Origin: a virus
DNA length: 64,000 nt
Virus record (IMG/VR): IMGVR_UViG_3300046804_000816
Span: 1-64,000 of that record
Strand: one strand, 5' to 3'
The notes under the pieces are model-generated. The model was given only the letters and a program-made list of their open reading frames with translations, made no database searches and had not been told where the DNA came from. Each line of letters starts with the position of its first letter. Positions within the stretch are counted from its first letter, which is position 1. Shown here in pieces: positions 16,138-23,693 of the stretch. The position numbers and the translations under genes were made by a program.

Positions 16138-16364
16138 AGAAGATCTTGATTGTTTCGGGAATTGGTCTTGCGTTGGCTGGATGTAGTGCAACAACGACTA
16201 CGGTGTACACTCGTCCAGTTCCTGCGGTTGCGGTTCATCATCCGCTTCCATCCGCGTATCCTGGCGCGCCATATCCGTATCGTCGGCCGCCTGTGCATTG
16301 CTATAGTACATGGGATCGCACGCCGTATGGTATGCGCGAGCGTCGTATCTGCCAACGTTGGTAG
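16134..16364 (+). CDS. small lipoprotein
   Basis: ATG 16134 overlaps the preceding stop (ATGA), with GGAG 8 bases ahead. The 76-residue protein has a lipoprotein signal with lipobox LAGC (Cys 17). It continues with a Thr run (TTTTVYTR), a Pro/Tyr/His-rich middle and a C-terminal CYSTWDRTPYGMRERRICQRW-like motif, of which the last part matches the end of the protein at 15478. It is predicted to sit in the outer membrane. Function unknown. Confidence 0.55.
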   Translation: MKKILIVSGIGLALAGCSATTTTVYTRPVPAVAVHHPLPSAYPGAPYPYRRPPVHCYSTWDRTPYGMRERRICQRW

Positions 16365-16373
16365 AATAAGTTT

Positions 16374-16450
16374 CCGTGTGTAGCGCAGTCTGGTAGCGCA
16401 CGTGCTTTGGGAGCATGGGGTCGGGAGTTCGAATCTCTCCACACGGACCA
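16374..16450 (+). tRNA. tRNA-Pro(TGG)
   Basis: A 77-nt cloverleaf. The acceptor CCGTGTG pairs with CACACGG, the anticodon loop TTTGGGA gives TGG, the T loop is TTCGAAT, and CCA is encoded. Confidence 0.95.
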
Positions 16451-16457
16451 CTAAATA
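16451..16457 (+). promoter_or_regulatory. possible late promoter (CTAAATA)
   Basis: CTAAATA directly after the tRNA-Pro 3' end and 91 bp before the RlpA-like gene. The leader between them has short hairpins (for example GCC...GGC). Weak. Confidence 0.25.
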
Positions 16458-16548
16458 TCCTTCTCTTCGCCTCTCGAGAGATAGAGCCTGGAATAGGCAG
16501 GATGGGGTACTATAGTCCCAAGAGTGGCCCTTTATATGAAAGATAAAT

Positions 16549-16875
16549 ATGTTAAGAGCGTTCATCATCTCTGCGACTGTTCTGTTCGCAACTCCCGCCC
16601 TTTCTAAGGGAGAGATGAACGCGACTTGGTATCAATGCTGCAAACGAACAGCCAACGGCGAGAAGTTTGATCCTAATGGTATGACAGCCGCGCATAGAAC
16701 GTATCCATTTGGTACTATGTTGCGCGTCACACACAAGGATAAGTCCGTTGTTGTTCGTATAAATGATAGAGGACCGTTTAGAAAAGGATATCAGTTAGAC
16801 TTGGCTCGAGGTGCTGCATTTGCCATTGGATGTCGTAGTTCGTGCAAAGTGAAATATGAAATTATTCCGCGATAG
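16549..16875 (+). CDS. RlpA-like double-psi beta-barrel protein
   Basis: A 108-residue protein with a signal peptide (cleavage near LSK|GEM, about residue 19-20). It matches the RlpA domain: ATWYQ, ANGEKFDPNGMTAAHRTYP with His 49, PFGTMLRV, then VVRINDRGPF (Asp 73) and LDLARGAAFAIG. RlpA proteins are lytic transglycosylases acting on denuded peptidoglycan. Here only the barrel is present, without a SPOR domain. It could aid lysis or reshape the wall. The stop codon lies 8-10 bases inside tRNA-Asn, so RNase P processing would remove it. Confidence 0.75.
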   Translation: MLRAFIISATVLFATPALSKGEMNATWYQCCKRTANGEKFDPNGMTAAHRTYPFGTMLRVTHKDKSVVVRINDRGPFRKGYQLDLARGAAFAIGCRSSCKVKYEIIPR

Positions 16876-16941
16876 CTCAGCTGGTAGAGCAGGTGACTGT
16901 TAATCACCGGGTCCCTGGTTCGAGTCCAGGTCGCGGAGCCA
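16866..16941 (+). tRNA. tRNA-Asn(GTT)
   Basis: A 76-nt cloverleaf. The acceptor TCCGCGA pairs with TCGCGGA, the anticodon loop CTGTTAA gives GTT, and CCA is encoded. Its first 10 bases overlap the end of the RlpA-like gene. Confidence 0.95.
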
Positions 16942-16994
16942 TTTTTAAGTATGCGAACGACGTCTTTTTGAAAAGTATGCGTTCGACTACTTTT

Positions 16995-17069
<75 letters not shown>

Positions 17070-17073
17070 GTTT

Positions 17074-17149
17074 GGGGACATAGCTCAGTTGGGAGAGCGA
17101 TTGCTTTGCAAGCAATAGGTCTGCGGTTCGATCCCGCATGTCTCCACCA
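17074..17149 (+). tRNA. tRNA-Ala(TGC)
   Basis: A 76-nt cloverleaf. The acceptor GGGGACA pairs with TGTCTCC (one G-U), the anticodon loop TTTGCAA gives TGC, and CCA is encoded. Confidence 0.95.
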
Positions 17150-17151
17150 AA

Positions 17152-17345
17152 ATTGAAATGAACGTGGGGTTGCCCTTTCATTTCAATAGATGCTTTGTGG
17201 GTTTGCTGAAACGCTAGGAAACCCTCACGGTTGGTCGCGCTAAATAGACCCGACGGGAGCCACGGTTAGCTCCCACATTCACACCGCGTTGGTCGTCGCG
17301 GGATAACAAGTCTCGTTTCGGGGGTGTAAAAGCTAACGACCAATT
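17152..17345 (+). ncRNA. structured RNA segment between tRNA-Ala and tRNA-Thr
   Basis: About 200 bp with no open reading frame. It contains a 10-bp perfect inverted repeat (17152-17161 with 17178-17187), a GGGTTT/AAACCC hairpin near 17200-17225, a GGGAGC/GCTCCC hairpin (17255-17274) and an 8-bp repeat TTGGTCGT/ACGACCAA (17289-17296 with 17336-17343). It is not a tRNA by my reading. It may be a small RNA, a processing spacer or a decayed tRNA group. CTAAATAG occurs at 17240. Confidence 0.35.
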
Positions 17346-17350
17346 TATTC

Positions 17351-17426
<76 letters not shown>

Positions 17427-17428
17427 TA

Positions 17429-17579
17429 TTCGATGAGCAGAGCAGAAGAACGGTTATAGACTCGAGATCTATAACGAGGTCGGGATGATGGATGCCTACA
17501 TATTACGGTAGGTTAATCTTATCTTAAAACCTTGGAAACCCGTGATCTGAAAAGGATAGCGCTGTCCGTCCTCATCGAA
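17429..17579 (+). ncRNA. multibranched structured RNA enclosed by a 9-bp stem
   Basis: TTCGATGAG (17429-17437) pairs perfectly with CTCATCGAA (17571-17579), closing a 151-nt element that exactly fills the gap between tRNA-Thr and tRNA-Cys. Inside are an 8-bp hairpin GTTATAGA/TCTATAAC with a 7-base loop CTCGAGA (like an anticodon arm), a CCTAC/GTAGG hairpin and a GGATAGCGCTGTCC hairpin. There is no coding frame and no tRNA T-arm. I do not recognise the RNA. Confidence 0.45.
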
Positions 17580-17586
17580 CCTTATC

Positions 17587-17661
17587 GCTACCTGAGCAGG
17601 ACGGTAATGCGCGGGACTGCAAATCCTTGAGAACCCAGTTCAATTCTGGGAGGTAGCTCCA
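17587..17661 (+). tRNA. tRNA-Cys(GCA)
   Basis: A 75-nt cloverleaf. The acceptor GCTACCT pairs with AGGTAGC, the anticodon loop CTGCAAA gives GCA, the T arm is CCCAG/CTGGG with loop TTCAATT, and CCA is encoded. The anticodon stem has weak outer pairs. Confidence 0.9.
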
Positions 17662-17666
17662 AAAAT

Positions 17667-17750
17667 GCGCCTGTGGTGGAATGGCAGACACGGCAGACTT
17701 AGAATCTGTTGCCGCAGGGCGTGGGGGTTCAAGTCCCTCCAGGCGCACCA
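17667..17750 (+). tRNA. tRNA-Leu(TAG)
   Basis: An 84-nt class II tRNA with a long variable arm. The acceptor GCGCCTG pairs with CAGGCGC, the anticodon loop CTTAGAA gives TAG, and CCA is encoded. Confidence 0.95.
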
Positions 17751-17753
17751 ATA

Positions 17754-17760
17754 CTAAATA
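17754..17760 (+). promoter_or_regulatory. possible late promoter (CTAAATA) before the autotransporter gene
   Basis: CTAAATAG right after tRNA-Leu, 74 bp before the autotransporter start. An AGTAC/GTACT inverted repeat follows. Weak. Confidence 0.3.
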
Positions 17761-17833
17761 GTACGGTATATTGTACTGACTGACTTCGCTATGATGTTGA
17801 TGACTTACACTCGTCCACACATAGGAGGTCCAG

Positions 17834-19804
17834 ATGAGAAAGATTTTAGCGGCTGCGGTCGCTCTATTTGCGCTTACAACTACAGCTCTTGCTGATAACG
17901 TTCTTATTCTTGGCGGAGAAGGCGACTCTCACGTTTCCGTCAAAACAGAACTTGAAGCAAAGGGACACACAGTAACATATCAAGCTGGAACAGGAAGTCC
18001 TGGCAGTCTTGCTGGATATCAGCAGGTCTGGGATATGCGCTACGGCACAGCGCTCTCAGCCGATGATATGGCTAAGTATGACGCATTCCTGAAGAACAGA
18101 GGATATCTATATCTTTCTGGCGAGCACGCTGGATTCGCTGTTAGAAACAACAGTATCAGCGCATTCACAAGCTCCCTTGGTGGTGGAACCATCACCGTAG
18201 GTGGTAGCCCACAAAACAATCAGTCAGGAAACGGAACATATTTCCCTAACGGCGAAACAGTAGACTTCGCTGCTGCAGCAACCATTACCAGTGCTGGTGG
18301 TCGTGTACTTTCTGCCGACGCAAGCGGAAACGCAACAGCCAAGATGTGGATCGGTAACGCCGGCGATCTTGGTGCAACATACAATGGTACAGTCGTTGTT
18401 GTTGCAGATATCAACTGGACGCAGAGCGCGTTCTATGACGCTAACAACGAAGCATTCCTTGAGCAACTTATCAAAGGAATCGTAGCAGGCACTGTAGGCG
18501 GAACAATCAGCAACTCCGGTAACGGAGCAGCTGGTGGCGGTTCTACTGTTACAATCACCAGTGCTACTGGCACTATCGTCAGAACGACAACAACTGCGAC
18601 TGGAACACCTGTTGTTACTACGCAGACAACGACTGGAACAACAACTCGTTCTACAGCAGTTACATATGGTACGCCAACTGTAACCTCTGCTAACAGAGAC
18701 GCTGCTGCGCGCGATGGCAAAAATGTCAATGTTACTCGTACGGTCACGACAACGACTGTTACGCCAGTGACGACAACTCACACCGACACGACACCAGTAA
18801 CGACTGTAACAACTACGACAACGCCTACCGTCACGACTGTAACTTCTACACCAGTTACAACAATCACAAAGTCTGATGGAACGACTGAAGTTGTGAACGG
18901 TACGCCAACTGTACAGACATACACATCTTACACAGCGACAAATCAAACGACTGTAACAAATCAAGTTCAGACAACTGCTATAAACTCATCTACTACAGCT
19001 GTTGCAAGCACAAACTCTACGAAGAGCGCTTCTATCCTTGGAACGAAGGATGCAATCGCTTCGCGCAACATGAATCTGTTTGCGGTAGATGCTCTTAGCA
19101 CGAAAGATGGAGTCTGGGCTTCGCCTACTGCTCGCTACACTCAGACTGTAGGAAACTATCGTATTGGCGGAATCTCTGGTGGATATCAGACGACTGTGGA
19201 TAACAACACATTCGGCTTCGCTGCATACTACGAGATGGGTGAGAGCAAGGACTTCGTGAACTCATCGACGGATCAGAAGTCATACGGTGCTCTTGTTTAT
19301 GCAATGACGAAGCAAGACTATGCTTGGTTCCGCGTTGCTCTTGGTGCTTCGCAAAGCGAATACAAGAACACAACGTCGATTCCTGAGTTCGCTCTTGTAA
19401 ATTCTTCAAGAGTGAAGCAGAACAACTTCTATGCCGACATTGCTGCATATGCTCCTGAAGCATACGTAGGCTTTAGACCACTTGTTGGCGTAATCGTAAA
19501 TGACAGCATGATTGCTTCTGCATCTGAATATGGCTCGCTGCTTCTGTCGACCATTCCAAGCACGGATTCGTCGATCAAGGCAATGCCATATATAGGATCG
19601 AGATTCGAAATTGATGAAGATGTGTCTGCAGAACTTCGCGTTATCCAGTCGCCCGACTTCAAAACTGTTATAAGTACAAGAGGAACAGTAAAGAAGGAAA
19701 TCTATGACGGCATTTTTATTGATCTGTCAGCAGGATTTGACAAGGGCATATCAGTAGACTATAATAATGCTATTGGTAAGGCTGGTCTAAAGGTGAAGTT
19801 CTGA
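17834..19804 (+). CDS. autotransporter-like outer-membrane protein
   Basis: A 656-residue protein. A signal peptide (residues 1-20, cleavage ALA|DN) is followed by a Rossmann-like domain (NVLILGGEGDSHV...GYLYLSGEHAG, to about 130) and a second Gly/Ala-rich beta region. A Thr/Val-rich repeat linker (about 235-395, dense in TTT, VTT and TPV units) leads to a C-terminal barrel of about 250 residues with alternating strands and a terminal Phe. This is the build of a type V autotransporter. AGGAGG precedes ATG 17834. A phage copy would display the N-terminal domain on the infected cell. A perfect promoter sits near its 3' end. Confidence 0.7.
   Translation: MRKILAAAVALFALTTTALADNVLILGGEGDSHVSVKTELEAKGHTVTYQAGTGSPGSLAGYQQVWDMRYGTALSADDMAKYDAFLKNRGYLYLSGEHAGFAVRNNSISAFTSSLGGGTITVGGSPQNNQSGNGTYFPNGETVDFAAAATITSAGGRVLSADASGNATAKMWIGNAGDLGATYNGTVVVVADINWTQSAFYDANNEAFLEQLIKGIVAGTVGGTISNSGNGAAGGGSTVTITSATGTIVRTTTTATGTPVVTTQTTTGTTTRSTAVTYGTPTVTSANRDAAARDGKNVNVTRTVTTTTVTPVTTTHTDTTPVTTVTTTTTPTVTTVTSTPVTTITKSDGTTEVVNGTPTVQTYTSYTATNQTTVTNQVQTTAINSSTTAVASTNSTKSASILGTKDAIASRNMNLFAVDALSTKDGVWASPTARYTQTVGNYRIGGISGGYQTTVDNNTFGFAAYYEMGESKDFVNSSTDQKSYGALVYAMTKQDYAWFRVALGASQSEYKNTTSIPEFALVNSSRVKQNNFYADIAAYAPEAYVGFRPLVGVIVNDSMIASASEYGSLLLSTIPSTDSSIKAMPYIGSRFEIDEDVSAELRVIQSPDFKTVISTRGTVKKEIYDGIFIDLSAGFDKGISVDYNNAIGKAGLKVKF
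19737..19765 (+). promoter_or_regulatory. early-type promoter in the 3' end of the autotransporter gene
   Basis: TTGACA, 17 bp, TATAAT: perfect consensus inside coding sequence, 45 bp before tRNA-Trp. It would transcribe tRNA-Trp, tRNA-Ser and tRNA-Leu. Confidence 0.65.
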
Positions 19805-19809
19805 TAAGT

Positions 19810-19885
19810 ATCCCACAAGCATTTAGGGGCGATGTAGCGGTCTCCAAAACCGCAGAGCGGGGTTCGAGTCCTCGGTGGGGTGCCA
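19810..19885 (+). tRNA. tRNA-Trp(CCA)
   Basis: A 76-nt cloverleaf. The acceptor ATCCCAC pairs with GTGGGGT (one T-G), the anticodon loop CTCCAAA gives CCA, the T loop is TTCGAGT, and CCA is encoded. Confidence 0.88.
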
Positions 19886-19899
19886 GAGTTTAATAGATT

Positions 19900-19983
19900 G
19901 GAGGATAGCGTTCATGGTGAGCAATCGGTCTTGAAAACCGAGCCCCCGCAAGGGTGATGGTTCGATTCCTTTATCCTCCGCCA
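19900..19983 (+). tRNA. tRNA-Ser(TGA)
   Basis: An 84-nt class II tRNA with variable arm CCCCGCAAGGG. The acceptor GGAGGAT pairs with ATCCTCC, the anticodon loop CTTGAAA gives TGA, and CCA is encoded. One mismatch lies in the T stem. Confidence 0.92.
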
Positions 19984-20036
19984 ATAATGCCCGGCTCCGT
20001 GGCTACTATCAAATTACGGGCCCTTCCTTTACATTC

Positions 20037-20112
20037 GCCCACGTAGTCCAACGGCAGAGACAAGAGACTTAAAATCTCTAGAGTGTCGGTTCGAGTCCGA
20101 CCGTGGGTACCA
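20037..20112 (+). tRNA. tRNA with TAA anticodon (Leu by anticodon, short variable arm)
   Basis: A 76-nt cloverleaf. The acceptor GCCCACG pairs with CGTGGGT (one G-U), the anticodon loop CTTAAAA gives TAA, the T arm is GTCGG/CCGAC, and CCA is encoded. The variable loop is only 5 nt (AGAGT), unlike normal bacterial leucine tRNAs, which are class II. Confidence 0.88.
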
Positions 20113-20113
20113 C

Positions 20114-20121
20114 TATAAATA
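20114..20121 (+). promoter_or_regulatory. T4-type late promoter (TATAAATA)
   Basis: An exact match to the T4 late promoter consensus, 6 bp before the ATG of the YkuK-like gene. If used, the mRNA would be leaderless or nearly so. Confidence 0.45.
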
Positions 20122-20127
20122 CAAGCG

Positions 20128-20601
20128 ATGAATAACATGAATCTTGATGAAGTGCGTGAGTTCATTCGGAACTGCTCCGAATCAACTTGCATTTATATTG
20201 GTGCAGACTCCGAGAGATACAGGGGTAAGGATGACTTATGGTACGCAGACTACACAGTCGCCGTTGTGGTTCACTATGACGGGGCTCGTGGTTGCAAAGT
20301 TTTTGGATCCGTATCCACAGAGCGCGATTTCGATCAGCGTAAAAATAAGCCCGCATATAGGTTGATGAACGAGGTCTATAAAGCGGCACAGCTTTATATG
20401 GATCTCGCAGAAGCAATCGGTGATCGTCATGCGGAAGTTCATCTAGATATCAATCCAGACATTATTCACGGAAGCAGTTGTGTCGTTCAGCAGGCTATCG
20501 GTTATATTCGCGGCACATGCAATGTGACCCCTAGAGTAAAGCCGCAAGCATTCGCAGCCAGTTATGCAGCAGACAGAATGAAGGAGCTGTTAGCGTCATG
20601 A
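20128..20601 (+). CDS. YkuK-like RNase H-fold protein (DUF458)
   Basis: A 157-residue protein with the DUF458 pattern: YIGADSE (residues 23-29) as the first acidic motif, GCKVF and ER downstream, VHLDINP (104-110, Asp 107), a GS site, then QAIGYIRGTC and KPQAFAASYAADR. DUF458 proteins are predicted RNase H-fold nucleases; the target is unknown. Start is ATG 20128 or 20137, neither with a good ribosome-binding site. The stop overlaps the next gene (ATGA). Confidence 0.75.
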   Translation: MNNMNLDEVREFIRNCSESTCIYIGADSERYRGKDDLWYADYTVAVVVHYDGARGCKVFGSVSTERDFDQRKNKPAYRLMNEVYKAAQLYMDLAEAIGDRHAEVHLDINPDIIHGSSCVVQQAIGYIRGTCNVTPRVKPQAFAASYAADRMKELLAS

Positions 20602-21191
20602 GTTATACATTCGAGAATTTCGTTCTTACATACGACAACTTTTTCACACCAGAAGAATGTCAATCGGTCATCGACTGTTTCCATCGTTTTGAGAATGCTG
20701 GATTTACCATGAGCAGACAAGCTCAGGGAAGCAAATCGCACGAAAAGAAAGACGATCAATTATATGTAACATCTTTGCTTTCTACTCAAGAATTTGATAT
20801 TTCAGATCTAGAACCATTTAATTTATTTAACCGTAAGTTCTGGAATGAAGTCTATCCTAAGTATGCAGAGAAGTATAGCATAATCGGCGGATTCCCTCAT
20901 CACACGATCCGACTCATTAAACTACAGAAAACTGAAGTTGGTGGCGGTTATCATGTATGGCATTGCGAAGATGATAATCCAGGAAATATGCGTCGTATGA
21001 TGACATTCATTCTATATCTGAATAATGTGAGTGATGGAGGAGAAACTGAATTTCTTTACTATCCCAAGAGAATCGCGCCACAGGCTGGACGACTGATTCT
21101 GTGGCCTGCGGGATATACCCACACTCATCGTGGCAATCCACCAATCAGCAACACGAAGTACATTCTTACTGGTTGGGTAGAAATGAGCTGA
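20598..21191 (+). CDS. 2-oxoglutarate/Fe(II) oxygenase (prolyl-4-hydroxylase-like)
   Basis: A 197-residue dioxygenase-like protein. The fold shows YHVWHCED (His 119/122, acidic 124-125) for the HxD/E site. The distal GYTHTHRGN (His 175 or 177) is followed by PPISNTKYILTGW, the usual 2OG-binding end. The middle has LYLNNVSDGGETEF, a hallmark of the prolyl-hydroxylase superfamily. Substrate unknown. It sits between a DUF458 gene and a QueC-like gene and may belong to nucleic-acid or tRNA modification. Confidence 0.75.
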   Translation: MSYTFENFVLTYDNFFTPEECQSVIDCFHRFENAGFTMSRQAQGSKSHEKKDDQLYVTSLLSTQEFDISDLEPFNLFNRKFWNEVYPKYAEKYSIIGGFPHHTIRLIKLQKTEVGGGYHVWHCEDDNPGNMRRMMTFILYLNNVSDGGETEFLYYPKRIAPQAGRLILWPAGYTHTHRGNPPISNTKYILTGWVEMS

Positions 21192-21194
21192 TCT

Positions 21195-22097
21195 ATGAAA
21201 ATTCTTGTTTCGTTTTCCGGTGGATTTGATTCCACTTACATTATGTACAAATTGTTGACAGAAACGACACATGAAATTACGGCTGTATGCTTTTATGGTT
21301 ATCATAAAGATATTTGTATGAGCGCTCAGCCGTCTTTGAGTAAGATTCAGCCCAATCTCGATATAATAGTGCAAGAGCTGAAAAAGATCAGAGACTTCAC
21401 GTTTATCACGAAAGAAATACAACGCGAAGAATTTACTGAAGACAATGCGTTTCTATCGCGCTATATTGTAAAAGACAAGCTGCATGCAATCGCTAGCGGT
21501 CCTTTAGATTATTTTATTTGGTGGGCGATTCCAGGAGTTAATGCTGGATCGTACGATACTCTCGTGCATGGCATTTCCTGGGAACAAATGCGCAAGAAAT
21601 ATAAAACGACAGATGGAACTGAAGGAAGTCCGAAGCACGTCGAAGCAGAAAAGAAACTGAAACAATATGCGCCCACTGCTCGTATGTGGTTTCCATTATT
21701 GAATCATGATTTTCATTATCAGTTTAACAGATGGCATATCTTTAAGTACATGCCAGAAAACCTGCAGAGATATTGCATTTCTTGTGCGTCGCCAACTGTC
21801 AATGAAGAATCAATAAAAGAACCGTGTGGATATTGTTTCAAATGTTTGTGGGATAAGTTCACTAAGAATGTCGTTGAACACGATGTGATGAACGCGGAAC
21901 AGCTTGAAGAATATCGCTATAAGAAAGCATTAGAGTATGGTGGCGGAAATGGCATTACAGCCACTATGCGTTATTGGATTCCCGTAGAAATGCAAGCCCA
22001 AAAATCGTATTATCATGTTGATGGACTTGTTCTCGACACCAAAGAAAAGGTGCAGCAATATATGCAGAACAAGAACTTCGACTATCTTGTGAAATAG
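21195..22097 (+). CDS. QueC-like PP-loop ATP pyrophosphatase
   Basis: A 300-residue protein with the PP-loop SGGFDST at residues 8-14 and a C-terminal zinc cluster Cys 194, 197, 211, 214, 217 (CISC...CGYCFKC). The zinc arrangement matches 7-cyano-7-deazaguanine synthase (QueC). Many phages use this route to put 7-deazaguanine in their DNA. No QueD, QueE or FolE gene appears in this window. It is longer than normal QueC (about 230) with extra C-terminal residues. The TAG stop shares its last base with tRNA-Ile. Confidence 0.65.
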   Translation: MKILVSFSGGFDSTYIMYKLLTETTHEITAVCFYGYHKDICMSAQPSLSKIQPNLDIIVQELKKIRDFTFITKEIQREEFTEDNAFLSRYIVKDKLHAIASGPLDYFIWWAIPGVNAGSYDTLVHGISWEQMRKKYKTTDGTEGSPKHVEAEKKLKQYAPTARMWFPLLNHDFHYQFNRWHIFKYMPENLQRYCISCASPTVNEESIKEPCGYCFKCLWDKFTKNVVEHDVMNAEQLEEYRYKKALEYGGGNGITATMRYWIPVEMQAQKSYYHVDGLVLDTKEKVQQYMQNKNFDYLVK

Positions 22098-22172
22098 GGC
22101 GTATAGCTCAAGCGGTAAGAGCAGGCGCCTTATAAGCGTCCGATCTGGGTTCGAGTCCCGGTACGCCCACCA
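22097..22172 (+). tRNA. tRNA-Ile(TAT)
   Basis: A 76-nt cloverleaf. The acceptor GGGCGTA pairs with TACGCCC, the anticodon loop CTTATAA gives TAT (reads AUA), and CCA is encoded. Its first base is the last base of the QueC-like stop codon. Confidence 0.95.
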
Positions 22173-22180
22173 TTTTCTTC

Positions 22181-22209
22181 TTGACAACTGACCTATTTGA
22201 CCATATAAT
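22181..22209 (+). promoter_or_regulatory. early-type promoter
   Basis: TTGACA, 17 bp, TATAAT: perfect consensus, 26 bp upstream of the 22236 gene. Confidence 0.88.
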
Positions 22210-22235
22210 GGTAATTGTGATGAGGGGTCAATATC

Positions 22236-22628
22236 ATGCCATTACTGCCAGCCTATTACACGACTACGAATCTGCGTAAGCGCAAAGCACGTAAGCCAAC
22301 TCAGGCTATGATTGATTCACAACGTGTGACACAAGAATTGCTTGATCGTGTTGGTTATAGTAAGCCAACTAAGACTAAGAAGAAGTTCTCATATTCATTG
22401 GCTGTCGAATCTAATGCTGCTCCACTGACCAACACGATTCCTGGCGGTATCGCTGCGAAGCGTGATAAGTTGACTGAGCATAAGTGGAAGCGTGGTGCGG
22501 AAGAATCTGCTGCGACTGTCAAGGCTATCGAAGAGAAAGCGAAGCGTGTTGCGCCAGCATATAACAAAGGTGCAGTTCAGTATATCACAGACGAGACTGA
22601 TGCAAAGTATCTCGGTCGTAAGATCTAG
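22236..22628 (+). CDS. hypothetical basic protein
   Basis: A 130-residue Lys/Ala-rich protein with GAGG before ATG 22236. The N-terminus (PAYYTTTNLRKRKARKP) and the C-terminal block (RVAPAYNKGAVQYITDETDAKYLGRK) look conserved. No domain is recognised. It has a perfect early promoter and precedes a glycosyltransferase gene. It could be a small DNA-binding early protein. Confidence 0.55.
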   Translation: MPLLPAYYTTTNLRKRKARKPTQAMIDSQRVTQELLDRVGYSKPTKTKKKFSYSLAVESNAAPLTNTIPGGIAAKRDKLTEHKWKRGAEESAATVKAIEEKAKRVAPAYNKGAVQYITDETDAKYLGRKI

Positions 22629-22664
22629 CTATATACTGATGAAGAATCTAAATGGAGTGCGTGA

Positions 22665-23645
22665 ATGACTAAACTAAAGATCACTGGATTGAAAGAATCT
22701 TCTACAACAATCGATCCTACAGATAATGGCACATTTGAACATATTGGTGCTAAAGGTGGCACTGAGCAGATGTACCAAGGATTGATTCAGCGTTTGCCAC
22801 CTGAACTTGTCGATAAGTTCAATATCATTTGTTCTCGTGTCCGTGCAGTAGATCCAAACAAAAAGAACATTCTTTGGTTGCACGACACATGGGACGATCC
22901 AGAATCACAACATTTGAAGGATCTGAAAAGCCTTGAGCGATTCGAAAAACTCGTATTCGTATCACACTATCAGCAGTCCACTTACAATCTTGGGCTTGGA
23001 GTGCCCTATTCAAAGGGCATCGTACTACAGAACGCGATCGTCCCTATTGAAGAACACGTCAAACCTAAAGGAACGATTAATCTCATTTATCACACGACGC
23101 CGCATAGAGGATTAGAAATCCTTGTTCCGGTCGTCGAGTTCTTGGCTAGTCGTGGCGTAGACTTTCATCTAGACGTCTATTCTTCGTTCAAGATCTACGG
23201 ATGGGAACAACGCGACGAGCCGTACAAGGCTCTGTTCGATCGCTGCAATCGTCATCCGAACATTACGTATCATGGATATCAGCCAAACTCTGTTGTGCGT
23301 GAAGCACTGAAGAAAGCGCACATCTATGCGTATCCTAATATCTGGCCAGAGACGAGCGCAATCTCTGTGATCGAAGCGATGAGCGCTGGTTGTACGGTAA
23401 TCTGTCCTAACTTCGCTGCTCTTCCTGAAACGTGCGCCAACTTCGCAGTCATGTATGGCTGGGATGAAAACGCCAATGTCCACGCAAATCAGTTCGCTGG
23501 CATTCTTAAAATGGTCATCGACGGATTCTGGGATGACCATAATCAGGATAGGCTAAGGCTACAGAAAATCTACTTCGACAACTTCTATAATTGGGATCTT
23601 CGGGCTATTCAATGGCGCGATTTCTTGGGCTCGATTAGTTCTTGA
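22665..23645 (+). CDS. GT4-family glycosyltransferase
   Basis: A 326-residue GT-B enzyme. The C-terminal E-x7-E signature is PETSAISVIEAMSAG with Glu 229 and Glu 237. The N-terminal half has AKGGTEQMYQGL, typical of GT4 donor folds, and ILWLHDTWDD. It has no signal peptide or membrane anchor, so it acts in the cytoplasm. Its product may be a surface glycan or modified DNA. GGAG precedes ATG 22665. Confidence 0.75.
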   Translation: MTKLKITGLKESSTTIDPTDNGTFEHIGAKGGTEQMYQGLIQRLPPELVDKFNIICSRVRAVDPNKKNILWLHDTWDDPESQHLKDLKSLERFEKLVFVSHYQQSTYNLGLGVPYSKGIVLQNAIVPIEEHVKPKGTINLIYHTTPHRGLEILVPVVEFLASRGVDFHLDVYSSFKIYGWEQRDEPYKALFDRCNRHPNITYHGYQPNSVVREALKKAHIYAYPNIWPETSAISVIEAMSAGCTVICPNFAALPETCANFAVMYGWDENANVHANQFAGILKMVIDGFWDDHNQDRLRLQKIYFDNFYNWDLRAIQWRDFLGSISS

Positions 23646-23670
23646 CAACCACTTTGCCATATGATATACT
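23642..23670 (+). promoter_or_regulatory. early-type promoter
   Basis: TTGACA, 17 bp, TATACT, starting within the stop codon of the glycosyltransferase and driving the 23694 gene. Confidence 0.83.
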
Positions 23671-23693
23671 TATCATAATGGTAGGAGAAACGT